DNA of 38,584 nucleotides, taken from a virus. The notes beneath the pieces are model-generated. The model was not told the origin of the DNA. It was given only the letters and a program-made list of their open reading frames with translations, and made no database searches. Both the position numbers and the translations under genes were made by a program. The stretch spans positions 1 through 38,584 of the IMG/VR virus record IMGVR_UViG_3300027714_002866; one strand, written 5' to 3'. Shown one piece after another: positions 23,379 through 32,726 of this stretch (its first letter is position 1; each line of letters begins with the position of its first letter).

Positions 23379-24890
23379 TTATGCCTCCTTACGCATTAAT
23401 TCATATAATAAATCAAAGCCACTTATAGAGAATCTACTAGTACCAGTAGCTTTTACTCCAAATGATATAGTAACTCCATATCCTAAATTTCTCTTTTTTT
23501 CTGAAACAAACTTAATGCTACCTGAGTCCCAGTTTAATCCAGAATCCCAGGTAATACCTGCATCCCATTCAATACCTGCCCCTATTAATGTAACATCTTT
23601 TGTGCCAGATGTACCTTCTACGCCATTTATATACCACTCAAGTATAACACTTTCTGATGATGTGAATGTTTTAAATGTTGCTAATAATTTCTCAAATAAC
23701 TTATAAAACTGGTCTGTTTCTAAGTTAAAATCTTTTGTTCTAATATGCGAAGTAACCGACCCTGAAGCGTTGGCATTAATCTGATAATATTTTGATCCTT
23801 TAGCACAGAATAAATTATCACCGTCTTCTATAAATACCTCAGCTCCACCTACTGTCCATTTACTCCACCCACCTGTGATTTCATCAAATACTAACGTAAC
23901 TGTATTCCCATCTGATAAATAATATTTATCTTTAAAGGCATAACCTCTGGCTAGAGTGATATCTGGGAATGTAGTTATTTCAGGTTTTATTTTTCTATCA
24001 ATACTAATAGAGCTGATTGAATCAAATTGAGTAGTCTGATCTTGTGTAGTAATCCCTTTAAATTGCTTTACACCTTCTCTAGATAAGAAGTAAATAGATA
24101 AATCTGACTTACCTATAGAGAAATCAGATATAACCCCTCTAGAATTAAATGATTTAACAATAGTAGAAGTTAATATAGTAACTCCAGTTACAACAAATAT
24201 TGTAAATTCTCTAAATACAGTTAACTGACCAAAATGAGACACCATTCTTCCTATTTGGTCTTCAGTATTATTATCTAGCTGAATTAATCCAGGGGCATTA
24301 GATCCAGCATAGTCTCTTGTAGCATCCCAGTCTCCATCTGCTGCTGTAGGGAATTGTATTGATACAAATATTTTATTATTCTTAGAAATCCATATGCGTT
24401 CTAAATGAAGAACTATTCTATTTATTCCCTCTTCAAGTCCAGATGATACTGTTAATCCTGACAATGTATTTGATGTATTGATAAAATGTAATACATTTGA
24501 ATTTGTAGTTAATCCATTAACAAACCATATATTATCGTTATATATCTCGAAATCAGCCAAGGCATCAGGATCGAAGTTAACACTTGATACTTCTGTCCAA
24601 GTGCCAGAATTAAGGTATACCATTCTTGCTTCAGAATCATTACTAGCCAATAAATAAATGTTTCCATTAAATTTAACGCCACCTAATATCTTAGTTGCGG
24701 TACTACTATTTACAGTAATTGTACCGCCTACCTGAAGTAACCCATCAATGGATTCTGCTTCCCCAGATAATAAATATGTAACATTCTGAGCAATCTGTAA
24801 ATCAGAGTTCTCCATATCATGAGGACTATCAACTATATTTAATCCTGTAGAAAATTTATCAATAATGAATTGTGATGAATTTTTAGCCAT
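23379..24890 (-). CDS. Tail nozzle/stabilisation-type protein
   Basis: A 503-residue beta-rich protein beginning MAKNSSQFIIDKFSTGLNIVD. Regular blocks such as LGGVKFNGNIYLLASND and DFEIYNDNIWFVNGL resemble propeller blades, as in the nozzle proteins of short-tailed phages (T7 gp12 or P22 gp10 type). It lies directly after the adaptor gene, overlapping it by 8 bases, as in those phages. The late ISFGVKATGTSRFSISGFD segment is also typical. Confidence 0.65.
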   Translation of the reverse strand: MAKNSSQFIIDKFSTGLNIVDSPHDMENSDLQIAQNVTYLLSGEAESIDGLLQVGGTITVNSSTATKILGGVKFNGNIYLLASNDSEARMVYLNSGTWTEVSSVNFDPDALADFEIYNDNIWFVNGLTTNSNVLHFINTSNTLSGLTVSSGLEEGINRIVLHLERIWISKNNKIFVSIQFPTAADGDWDATRDYAGSNAPGLIQLDNNTEDQIGRMVSHFGQLTVFREFTIFVVTGVTILTSTIVKSFNSRGVISDFSIGKSDLSIYFLSREGVKQFKGITTQDQTTQFDSISSISIDRKIKPEITTFPDITLARGYAFKDKYYLSDGNTVTLVFDEITGGWSKWTVGGAEVFIEDGDNLFCAKGSKYYQINANASGSVTSHIRTKDFNLETDQFYKLFEKLLATFKTFTSSESVILEWYINGVEGTSGTKDVTLIGAGIEWDAGITWDSGLNWDSGSIKFVSEKKRNLGYGVTISFGVKATGTSRFSISGFDLLYELMRKEA

Positions 24891-25536
24891 TACCGTACAC
24901 AGATAATCCTTCCTGATATTGACTTTCTAATTGTCCCGCTACTAGTTTAATGAGATTGAAATAAATATCTCGTGCAATAGCAGCTTCGTCTGGCTCTCTT
25001 CGTCTTACCCAAAACTTCCATTCACACCATAAATACATTAATTCTAAATATTGATTAGGTATATCTATAAATGCACCGTCTGTAGCAGGAAATGTAGGTA
25101 TTCTAGTACCATATGCTCTAAATGTTCCTGTTATAGGTGTATTACCAAAAATCTCTATATTCTGCCCATTTCTTATATAATAATTTGTTGAACCTGTATC
25201 ATACCCACGTTGTGTAAGTTCTTGTAAATTTGTAGGCTCAATCAATGTATATCTGGCTGGGCTATCTGTGCTCACAAAATATAAACTTCCTATTTCAACC
25301 ATATCCTCCGGTAATGTATAAGATGATGATCCATCTAAAGAAACAGTCGCATACTCAGGTAATAATTTTGTTCTAAAACAGATGTCGTAATTACCCTGTC
25401 TAATAAATGACTGAATTTGTATATCTGTAATTGTATCAGCTGTGTCTTCATCCACTCTTGTTCTGAGGTTAGTAATAAAGTTAGCTCTAGTTAAATTGTC
25501 GTTTGTAAATAAACTTGTAAATGTGAATGTTGGCAT
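24883..25536 (-). CDS. Head-tail adaptor / tail tubular A-like protein
   Basis: A 217-residue protein. The N-terminal helical part (FITNLRTRVDEDTADTITD, then IQSFIRQGNYDI) is followed by a beta domain and a C-terminal helical segment (YLELMYLWCEWKFWVRRREP). This is the usual architecture of podovirus adaptors joining portal to nozzle. GGAGG precedes the start. Its distance from the portal gene is unusual because capsid genes and a sugar/methyl-transfer cassette intervene. Confidence 0.65.
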   Translation of the reverse strand: MPTFTFTSLFTNDNLTRANFITNLRTRVDEDTADTITDIQIQSFIRQGNYDICFRTKLLPEYATVSLDGSSSYTLPEDMVEIGSLYFVSTDSPARYTLIEPTNLQELTQRGYDTGSTNYYIRNGQNIEIFGNTPITGTFRAYGTRIPTFPATDGAFIDIPNQYLELMYLWCEWKFWVRRREPDEAAIARDIYFNLIKLVAGQLESQYQEGLSVYGNG

Positions 25537-25563
25537 AAGGTCCTCCGTATTTATTTTAACAGA

Positions 25564-26790
25564 TTAAAGATCATTAATATATTCTATCTTATTTTTTAAT
25601 GCTGCCATATAAAAATCATACCATTTATGGGCATGAGTCTGAATGGTATATTTTAAATTCACTTCTTTTTTCGCATTAGCACCAATGTTAAATCTTAAAA
25701 ATGGATCTTCAATTAATGTTTTAATCGAATCATACCAGTCATTTGTTGAGTGACATAAAACTCCGGTAACATTATTCTCAATATTCTGAATATATGGCTT
25801 ACAACCAGAGACTACTGATGGTATACCATAATAAGAATACTCTAGCCATTTTATATTTGATTTAGAAATATTAAATTTATTTACCTCAGGATCTAATAAC
25901 GGAATTAGTCCTATATCTAATATATCTTCTGAAAATTTATCATAAAATTTATCAGGCTCAATCCAGGGTATGAACTCAGCATCTAACTCTTTATACATTT
26001 TAGTAAATTTAGCTCCTGTAAATCTAAACTTTACCTTATCTTTATACTCATCTTTAATTCTTTTTAATGCTGGCATAATAAGTTTTAAGTCATGATGATG
26101 ACTATCCCCGCCCTGCCATCCAATTAATATATAGTCACGTTTTTTCTTTTTACCATCTGGCATCACATCTGGGTTAATATAATTTGGTAAAACACAGATA
26201 TTACTGTTATAAGTTCTAAATACGTTCGCTAATTCTTTAGTTGTAGTCGTTATAATATCTGAGTACATGACCGCTCTTAATATTTTTAAAACTCGTTTTC
26301 TATTTAAATCTAAATCAAAAATAAATTCTTTTTGTTCTTCTTTAGTTTTATCTTTATGCTCATTTGAGTGGTCACAAAGTGTTTTATCTTTCCAAAGCCA
26401 CTTATTATTTATTTTAATGTTTTCTAAACCTCCATATCTATAATATCTATTGGACGGATGTGTTTGAGTGACATCATCATCAAACTCAGATATAAATAAT
26501 TTAGGTATTTTTTCTTTTATACAGAGGTCATTAAATTTTGTGAGAATATCTGATGGAGCTGAGTACTGGAATATAAATATATCTGCCCAGTCAATAACTT
26601 TATCAAACCACTGAGCTGGATTCTTAATGAACTCCTTATTAGTTAAATCAATTCCAATTACCTCAACTAGTCCTCTTCTCTCAAGCTCCGCTAATGGCCA
26701 TTTGATACGGTAGTAATAGCAGAACCCCTCTTGTCTTGAAATAACACATATACGAAGCTTCCACCCTTCTGGTTTATTAATCTCCATCAT
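25564..26790 (-). CDS. Glycosyltransferase, GT-B type (GT4-like)
   Basis: A 408-residue protein beginning with a GT-B N-terminal strand (LRICVISRQEGFCYYYRIKW). The C-terminal donor-site region has SNIKWLEYSYYGIPSVVSG (about residues 320-338) and a GVLCHSTNDWYDSI segment, as in GT4 enzymes that move a sugar from a nucleotide donor. No membrane segment is seen. It starts in the ATGATG overlap with the methyltransferase and is last of a four-gene coupled cassette. It may decorate virion proteins or change host surface glycans; the substrate cannot be read from sequence. Confidence 0.7.
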   Translation of the reverse strand: MMEINKPEGWKLRICVISRQEGFCYYYRIKWPLAELERRGLVEVIGIDLTNKEFIKNPAQWFDKVIDWADIFIFQYSAPSDILTKFNDLCIKEKIPKLFISEFDDDVTQTHPSNRYYRYGGLENIKINNKWLWKDKTLCDHSNEHKDKTKEEQKEFIFDLDLNRKRVLKILRAVMYSDIITTTTKELANVFRTYNSNICVLPNYINPDVMPDGKKKKRDYILIGWQGGDSHHHDLKLIMPALKRIKDEYKDKVKFRFTGAKFTKMYKELDAEFIPWIEPDKFYDKFSEDILDIGLIPLLDPEVNKFNISKSNIKWLEYSYYGIPSVVSGCKPYIQNIENNVTGVLCHSTNDWYDSIKTLIEDPFLRFNIGANAKKEVNLKYTIQTHAHKWYDFYMAALKNKIEYINDL

Positions 26791-27464
26791 AATGACATTC
26801 CAATTAATCTAAAAATAGATTCATAATGATTTAAGTCATCTGAATTTATAAATTCATTTAAATTTTTATTTATATTTTTACCCACACATATCACTCCTAA
26901 TCCTTTTGAAAAATTCATACTGATAGATGGATACTCTAATGATATCTCAGTCCAATAACGTGATATCTCACAGTTATGAGAAAAGTCATTTATATAATTT
27001 ATTAAAATAATACCTGTATCACTCATTCGTGGTATGAAATCTGTTACTATTTCTTTTATATCAGAATACTTTTTAATTAAGTCTATGTTAAGAAAATCAA
27101 TATTATTGATATCTGTATCTTTAAAATCTTTTTCTATGATAGTTGAGAAGTTGATATATTCAGAATTTAGTTCTTTTATTTTATCAGAAGCTTCTTTTAT
27201 TTTGTCATAATTTACCCAATTCTCTATTCCATAGCATTTAGATTCTAATTTATACTCTTTAACAAATTGGCAAAAAGAAAAGTAAGAAGTACCTGCACCA
27301 ATGCCTAACTCTACTATTTTTTTAGGTTTAGTTAGTGCTAATAAGAAAAACCCAAAAGGTATATATTCTTTCCATTCTGATCTATACTTTACTCGATTAT
27401 TCATAAATATAGGGGCTTTATAGAAGTTTATAAACTTAAGTTCTAACATGTCTAAGAATTTCAT
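26787..27464 (-). CDS. Class I SAM-dependent methyltransferase
   Basis: A 225-residue protein with motif I IVELGIGAGTSYFSF (residues 50-64), a YGIENW acidic loop and an IDFLNIDLIKK strand near residue 120. GLGVICVGKN sits near the C-terminus, as in Methyltransf_24-type enzymes that often act beside glycosyltransferases. It probably methylates a sugar or a small substrate. It is coupled to both neighbours by 4-base overlaps, so cassette proteins should be made together. Confidence 0.7.
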   Translation of the reverse strand: MKFLDMLELKFINFYKAPIFMNNRVKYRSEWKEYIPFGFFLLALTKPKKIVELGIGAGTSYFSFCQFVKEYKLESKCYGIENWVNYDKIKEASDKIKELNSEYINFSTIIEKDFKDTDINNIDFLNIDLIKKYSDIKEIVTDFIPRMSDTGIILINYINDFSHNCEISRYWTEISLEYPSISMNFSKGLGVICVGKNINKNLNEFINSDDLNHYESIFRLIGMSL

Positions 27465-28204
27465 TTATTATAATCCTTTATAATCTCTTCTATTTTTTCT
27501 ATAATTCGACTACAGCTCTTCCCATCAATAAGAACCTCTATTTTACGACCCTTATTTACATGCATATAAGGACTATTATGACGTTGTTTATCTCTTCCTA
27601 ATATTTTTATACCGTGTTGCTCTCCAGTAATGTCAAATGTAGACATCACATCTGTATAAATTACTTTAGCGTTCTCATATAAATACTTACATTTAGCAAA
27701 GTGACTGACTGCAAATGTCTCAAATCTATCACTGAATAATATATTTAAATCCTGGTATAAGTCTCTATTAGTGTCTTCTGTCACTGTAGTCACAAAGTCA
27801 TCGCAGTAGTGTTCTTTACATAGAGTCTTAAGTTCTTCTCTCGTTAATGGTGGATGATTCCATTCCACAGGCATGTCATGGTCCTCAAATCTAAAATGCT
27901 GTGGAGCATAGACAAGTAAATGGGGTTTCTTTTTAGTTGGAATTGTTCGATCAAGAAATATACTACCCATATGATACGCTTTTAAACCTTTTTCTTTTAA
28001 AAACTCATATGTACATGAATTATTACAGAAGTAATGAATGTCATCATGCCACTGGTCTGGTCTTATAATACTGCTATCAGGTATCCCATGCTCAAACCAT
28101 ATAGTAGGCATATCATACTTTGTATACCCAAACTCTAGAGTCCATAGAATAGACACTTTCTCAAATAACTCATCTGGTATCCAGTCTACAGAGTGATGAC
28201 TCAT
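27461..28204 (-). CDS. Possible GT-B-fold glycosyl- or glycerophosphotransferase-like protein
   Basis: A 247-residue protein. The features PTIWFEHGIPDSS (residues 34-46), KAYHMGSIFLDRTIP, PHLLVYAPQHFRFED and a late VIYTDVMSTFDITGEQHGI recall the C-terminal half of CDP-glycerol transferases and related GT-B folds. No complete catalytic set is clear, and it is shorter than those families. It is placed in the same coupled cassette as the methyltransferase and glycosyltransferase, which supports a sugar-related role. Confidence 0.45.
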   Translation of the reverse strand: MSHHSVDWIPDELFEKVSILWTLEFGYTKYDMPTIWFEHGIPDSSIIRPDQWHDDIHYFCNNSCTYEFLKEKGLKAYHMGSIFLDRTIPTKKKPHLLVYAPQHFRFEDHDMPVEWNHPPLTREELKTLCKEHYCDDFVTTVTEDTNRDLYQDLNILFSDRFETFAVSHFAKCKYLYENAKVIYTDVMSTFDITGEQHGIKILGRDKQRHNSPYMHVNKGRKIEVLIDGKSCSRIIEKIEEIIKDYNK

Positions 28205-28533
28205 ACTATGCTACTGTGAAGTAAATATGGGTGATGTGTTTTAACCCATTGCATTAGTGCTTTTTTATCATTTCTTATTTCTTTAGGTAGGAGTACAAAT
28301 GCATCTTGTGGTATATCACACTCATGTTTAAGACCTCTGTTCTCAGTCCACCCTTTTTTATGGATATAGTCCGCTTTTTTTCTATCTAAATACGCTCTAT
28401 TCTCAGGATCTGTCATCCATTTTCTAACTAATTGGTTAGCCATCTCTAATTTCTGTGCGTAGGCTGACTCATATGGATTTATGCGCTCAAGGTCAATTCC
28501 TGACGCAATTGCTAGTTCTTGAAATGAAAACAT
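28201..28533 (-). CDS. Hypothetical protein, 110 aa, first of the cassette
   Basis: A 110-residue helical, charged protein (YAQKLEMANQLVRKWMTDPE). AGGAGG precedes its start. It follows the terminator after the capsid gene and overlaps the next gene by ATGA. No family is recognised. It may be a virion accessory protein or a partner of the transferases. Confidence 0.55.
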   Translation of the reverse strand: MFSFQELAIASGIDLERINPYESAYAQKLEMANQLVRKWMTDPENRAYLDRKKADYIHKKGWTENRGLKHECDIPQDAFVLLPKEIRNDKKALMQWVKTHHPYLLHSSIV

Positions 28534-28568
28534 ATAACATCCTCCTATACAATGTTATGAGATAAGAC

Positions 28569-28608
28569 AAAAAAGGAGGGGAGATGCTACTACACAAACT
28601 CCCCATCC
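28569..28608 (-). terminator. Hairpin terminator after major capsid gene
   Basis: On the minus strand GGATGGGGAG (28608-28599), a 15-base loop, CTCCCCTCC (28583-28575), then six T (28574-28569). The stem is nine pairs with one bulged T. It lies 12 bases after the capsid stop and would reduce transcription into the following cassette. Its loop is complementary to the ATGCTACTACA start motif of three rightward genes. Confidence 0.8.
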
Positions 28609-28620
28609 TTTCATTATAGC

Positions 28621-29550
28621 TTAAGTAGCAGTAATAATACCACCAGCTTTTTGTGTTTTACCATCAAGCGTTAACTCACCAATGATAGCAACTTGAGTAC
28701 TGTCATTAGTTACAGCTAATTTTTTCTCTTGGAATCTACGAAGATAACTTACTTCCCACATATCAAGTGCAAGAGCAATAATATTAGCGTCAGGCACATA
28801 TCTATCAAGAATAATATTTACAGTCCCAAAGTCGGAATCATACATATTAATTGAAAGAATTTGTGTTTTCTCTTCAGCTTTTACATTTCTTGTTACTTTA
28901 GTAGATAATTTAGAAATTCTTCGTTTACGATTACCGCCAACAAGAATAGTGTCTGCAGATTGCCCATTGCTCCACATTGTATCTAGTAAGTCGTTAAATA
29001 GATCCTCAAAATCTGCTAAATTAGCATCAGAAGTTCCTGTCCATGCTGCGCCTGAAGCGGTAGCTGCTACAATATTAGTAGTTATTTTCTCAATAAGTCC
29101 CGATAATTTACGACCTGCACCTACAGCAGTTGTACCTGATGCAGATGATCCTTGAATGAATGCTTCCTCAACGTCAGTAGCAAGCTCAGTAAATTTCTTT
29201 TTAGTGACATATGCAATCTCAGAAACAACACCACCATACTTTGCAACAACTTCTTGTGATCCTGTTACAGATATAGTTTTAGTAAAGATTTGCATGACAT
29301 TACTCTCAATGTCTCTAGGTATAATTGTCTGAGGAGTGGTTAAAGAACCGCCCTCTGGAAGTGCATTGTCTTTATTAGCAGCTGTAAGACTATCTACAAC
29401 AACTTCTTTAACTCTAGCAGACGCAGAATTACTTGCGACTAGCGAGAATAAAGGTGAATCCTTTGGTGATATGTTTGTGACGTAATCCGATACGTCTCTT
29501 CTATTGGTTGCGTTAGCGTCCTGTACATAGGTACTATTTAATGTAGCCAT
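28621..29550 (-). CDS. Major capsid protein, SU10 family (HK97 fold)
   Basis: A 309-residue protein. The start (TYVQDANATNRRDVSDYVTN, residues 7-26) and the IISPKDSPLF-like segment (NISPKDSPLFSLV), then EAFIQGSS and GNRKRRISKL, match the SU10-type major capsid family (DUF5309). It forms the icosahedral shell. AAGGAG precedes the start; scaffold gene upstream, terminator downstream. Its position separated from its tail adaptor by four non-structural genes is noteworthy. Confidence 0.85.
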   Translation of the reverse strand: MATLNSTYVQDANATNRRDVSDYVTNISPKDSPLFSLVASNSASARVKEVVVDSLTAANKDNALPEGGSLTTPQTIIPRDIESNVMQIFTKTISVTGSQEVVAKYGGVVSEIAYVTKKKFTELATDVEEAFIQGSSASGTTAVGAGRKLSGLIEKITTNIVAATASGAAWTGTSDANLADFEDLFNDLLDTMWSNGQSADTILVGGNRKRRISKLSTKVTRNVKAEEKTQILSINMYDSDFGTVNIILDRYVPDANIIALALDMWEVSYLRRFQEKKLAVTNDSTQVAIIGELTLDGKTQKAGGIITAT

Positions 29551-29575
29551 TTTTATTTCTCCTTGTTAATTTAAA

Positions 29576-30412
29576 TTAAGAAAGAAGATTTTCTGCAAAA
29601 CTATTTATCCCATAATTAACAGCGTCTGCTTTATTAGTAGAGTTCGGATCATTAAGAATACTTAATGCTTTCTTTCTATTATTAGCCATGTCTACAGTTT
29701 TCTCAGATGGTACTGACCCAGAATGCCCACTAAATACTTTATCAGGACTTTTAACCTGAGTTTTAGTACTAGATTTAGGCCTACTTGCTTCATACATCCC
29801 ATATATTTCATTTACAGTTAGTTTTCTATCAGCCAATAATTGGGCAATATCAGGTTTTGCTTTTAAATAAACATACATACCATCTACTAACTCTTGTTGC
29901 TTTGCTTTTAAATTAGGGTTGTTATCAAAAAATAAATTCTCTTCTTTAAGAAGCGACTCTTGTACCTTATCGGTCTCAATTTTCCCTACAGATTTTTCTA
30001 ATTCTGCATATTTTTTTGTAAGAATCTCATGCTTCTCATAAAGAGATTTCTGTGTCTCATCCATATACTGAGTAGGGTCTTCGTCTACAGACTCTTCTTC
30101 TTTGTTATTCATGACATTTAACATACCCTTTAACTCAGATAGCTGGTTCTCAAGGGCAGATACCTTATCTCTATCATCATCTCTCTGCTTTCTCATCTTA
30201 TCTAATCTGATACTAGCATTTGGTATGTCACTGTCTTCTTTTTCTTCTTCTGTATTATTCTCAGACTGAGCCTCATCTGAAACTTTTTGCTCCACAACTT
30301 CTTCTGAATCTGATTGCGCACTCAAGTCTCCAAATAAACCTTCGCTTATTAAAGATTTGATACCAGTCTCAACGTCATCTGCGTTTTTTATCTCTATATC
30401 TTCTAATGCCAT
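29576..30412 (-). CDS. Capsid scaffolding protein
   Basis: A 278-residue, highly charged and helical protein. It has an acidic N-terminal half (residues 35-65), a coiled coil (about residues 80-170) and a small basic C-terminal part that would contact the capsid protein. This composition, and the position immediately before the capsid gene, are typical of scaffolds. AAGGAG precedes the ATG. No protease motif is seen. Confidence 0.75.
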   Translation of the reverse strand: MALEDIEIKNADDVETGIKSLISEGLFGDLSAQSDSEEVVEQKVSDEAQSENNTEEEKEDSDIPNASIRLDKMRKQRDDDRDKVSALENQLSELKGMLNVMNNKEEESVDEDPTQYMDETQKSLYEKHEILTKKYAELEKSVGKIETDKVQESLLKEENLFFDNNPNLKAKQQELVDGMYVYLKAKPDIAQLLADRKLTVNEIYGMYEASRPKSSTKTQVKSPDKVFSGHSGSVPSEKTVDMANNRKKALSILNDPNSTNKADAVNYGINSFAENLLS

Positions 30413-30476
30413 TTTGTTCTCCTTAACGTCTTTTTAACGTGGGTTACGACCACGTAGGAATTACGATCTATAAAAT

Positions 30477-30728
30477 TTATTCTGAAATTCTTGATTCTAT
30501 ATCAGTTAAATCTTTTATAGTGTCATATATAAACATTATACCATCTATTTGTTTGGCACAACTCATAACAACGTATGGGTCATCTGAATAATACATTTTA
30601 TCCTTTATAATAGACAATTTTTCTTTAAGAAGTAAGTCAATTATATTCCAGCCTCTACTATCCACTAAATCAGTGATATCTACTCGGTCTTGTATAAACG
30701 ATAACTCCTCAGGTGTCTGTTCTTTCAT
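30477..30728 (-). CDS. Hypothetical protein, 83 aa
   Basis: An 83-residue acidic, helical protein (MKEQTPEELSFIQDRVDITD). It begins right after the portal stop (TAA then ATG). Between portal and scaffold, it is probably a small head-assembly protein. No family is recognised. A hairpin (ACGTGG/CCACGT) lies in the 64 bases before the scaffold gene. Confidence 0.55.
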   Translation of the reverse strand: MKEQTPEELSFIQDRVDITDLVDSRGWNIIDLLLKEKLSIIKDKMYYSDDPYVVMSCAKQIDGIMFIYDTIKDLTDIESRISE

Positions 30729-32714
30729 TTAATTAGTCCTTAGTTCTTGTGTCTCACCTTGTAATCGCTCACCTTCTTGAAATAAATCTTTATTTTGTGC
30801 GCCAACTTTCTCTAATGCCTGCTGTAATTGTGCGATCTGGTTCTGCATCTGACTCACTAAATTGTCTGGGTTCACATACTTAGCTAACTTAGGTGAAAGA
30901 CTAGTCGCTATGTCCTGCAACATTGGCACTACATCAAGAGCTCCCATAAACTTGTCATTTATAGACGCTATACTCAATAACTCTAATATCGCATCACGGT
31001 TCTGACGTTCTTTTAAATACTCAGAACCAGTAGACACACTCAATCTAAACTGACCAACAATCTCAGATGGTGTCTGCATTTTACTACTAATCACACCGTC
31101 TGACCCTTGGATAGCTATCAAAATATCATCGTCAAAAAACTGTATAATTATATCCCAGCACTTCTGTAAACTTTTCTCTACAAGTCGCTTCTCAGCCTTA
31201 CGTAAAAACTTGCTGAATTGTGAACGTGTTTGGCCCATTAACGTATCTAATGCCTTACCTGATCTGTCAGCTTGTGTCCCAGTAGGTGATCCAGCTGCTA
31301 ACGATGTTGCCCCTGTACCACTCTCTATCATATTCTGAATACGAAATTGCTCGTTATTTAAATGAGCCAATGGGACATCAACGGTAATCTTACGCACAGA
31401 ATCTCTCTGCTTCACAAATAATGGTACATTAGGTTTCTTACGCGCTAATATGAGGTCTGATGCCTTAATCCCAGATCCTTGCTGCACCTCAATTGGACCG
31501 TTCAAATTAAATGTTAACGCATCTAACGACTGATTCTCTTTATCGTTCGTACTAAACTGAAGATCTGCATACGGACTTATCACAGAGTCAGAATTAAACT
31601 CACCCACCATACTGTCATAATTACACCCTGAAAATGTCTTAAAATCTCCGATCACAGGGCCTTCAATTAATCGTAGACAGTGAGCTCTCTCACCGATATC
31701 TATCCAGAAAATCTTGCGTATCTTGTCGCCGGATGTCTCGTCTTTAGTCGTAAATAACCCCTGGAATCTAAGGACCTCATACGTCTGATCTGTCTCCTGG
31801 TTCTCACGAATTACTGTGTCCTTTATAAATGTATGACCTGCAGTACTACCTCCCTGTGTACTACCATCACCAAACGAATCACCATATGTAGACTGCGATG
31901 CCAACATCTCAGACACTGCCTTCTCGTTGTACACACCACGCTCACTCATATTTAATAGCTGCTGCGTTGTCATCGCATCCTGATAAATAATGTCGTCCTT
32001 CTCAGGATCATCCAATAAATGATTCACATACATTCGGTATATGTCACGAACCTCGATCTTAACTGTAGGTTTGTCCTCGTCGATCTCAAGAATCTCAATT
32101 GTTGTATCTAAAAATGGCTCCCCTGTATTAGGGTCTGCTGCTGGTTGTTGTGTGCTAGGGTCAATCACAGGACTTGTCTTCTTACTTCGATAAACACCAG
32201 TAACCTTCTTCTTAGAATACACAGACTCCACCCAAGTAGAGTCATATATAAGTGCTTGCTTTACTGCCAGCTCAAAGTTATACACATAGTCTTCTTGGTC
32301 AGAATAATACTTCAATGTGCCATATGCCTCACGGGACATCTCAATACTCTCCTCGTCATTCCCCCTAGCATCTACACTAAAATAGTCCTCACGACTAAAT
32401 AGCGCATTACTAATCTCAGACTCAATTGTATTCACAGATTTACGTAAAATCGGGTTAAATACATGCGCTGTCCCATCATAACTATGATCTCCCTTAAGAT
32501 ATATCGCCTTATAAATACGATATCTTTTGTCCCACTCACGAGGTAGAGAAAATTGCTTGCCACCACGCTGAAAATTACGCAAATCTCTATACTTCTCAAA
32601 CACAGCAATCACTTGATTAACTGCCTTCTTAGCATGCTTCTTATTGCCAGAAAAATCCTCTCCGACTAACTCTTCCTCATATAACTCATCAAACTCTAAC
32701 TTCTGCTCAGCCAT
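30729..32714 (-). CDS. Portal protein
   Basis: A 661-residue portal. I chose ATG 32714 because TGGAGG lies just upstream; a GTG four codons earlier touches the terminase stop. The N-terminal region (WDKRYRIYKAIYLKGDHSYD) and central domain (VNTIESEISNALFSREDYFS) resemble the large portals of P22- or SU10-like phages. A long helical and Gln-rich C-terminal segment (MQNQIAQLQQALEKVG) would form the barrel. The dodecameric portal is the DNA entry site and the terminase dock. It is located directly after the large terminase gene. Confidence 0.82.
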   Translation of the reverse strand: MAEQKLEFDELYEEELVGEDFSGNKKHAKKAVNQVIAVFEKYRDLRNFQRGGKQFSLPREWDKRYRIYKAIYLKGDHSYDGTAHVFNPILRKSVNTIESEISNALFSREDYFSVDARGNDEESIEMSREAYGTLKYYSDQEDYVYNFELAVKQALIYDSTWVESVYSKKKVTGVYRSKKTSPVIDPSTQQPAADPNTGEPFLDTTIEILEIDEDKPTVKIEVRDIYRMYVNHLLDDPEKDDIIYQDAMTTQQLLNMSERGVYNEKAVSEMLASQSTYGDSFGDGSTQGGSTAGHTFIKDTVIRENQETDQTYEVLRFQGLFTTKDETSGDKIRKIFWIDIGERAHCLRLIEGPVIGDFKTFSGCNYDSMVGEFNSDSVISPYADLQFSTNDKENQSLDALTFNLNGPIEVQQGSGIKASDLILARKKPNVPLFVKQRDSVRKITVDVPLAHLNNEQFRIQNMIESGTGATSLAAGSPTGTQADRSGKALDTLMGQTRSQFSKFLRKAEKRLVEKSLQKCWDIIIQFFDDDILIAIQGSDGVISSKMQTPSEIVGQFRLSVSTGSEYLKERQNRDAILELLSIASINDKFMGALDVVPMLQDIATSLSPKLAKYVNPDNLVSQMQNQIAQLQQALEKVGAQNKDLFQEGERLQGETQELRTN

Positions 32715-32726
32715 GTAATCCTCCAC

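Noticed and set aside
22982-23428. 148-residue plus-strand frame opposite the fibre-like gene
   Set aside because: Antisense shadow within low-complexity coding sequence; no operon context on this strand.
28612-28617. TATAAT on the minus strand just after the capsid stop
   Set aside because: No -35 or extended -10 and it is immediately followed by the terminator; judged chance in AT-rich DNA.
28584-28619. Mini-frame starting ATGCTACTACAC with a GGAGGGGAG upstream on the plus strand
   Set aside because: Eleven codons only, inside the late terminator hairpin and in a leftward region. More likely the complement of the loop than a gene.
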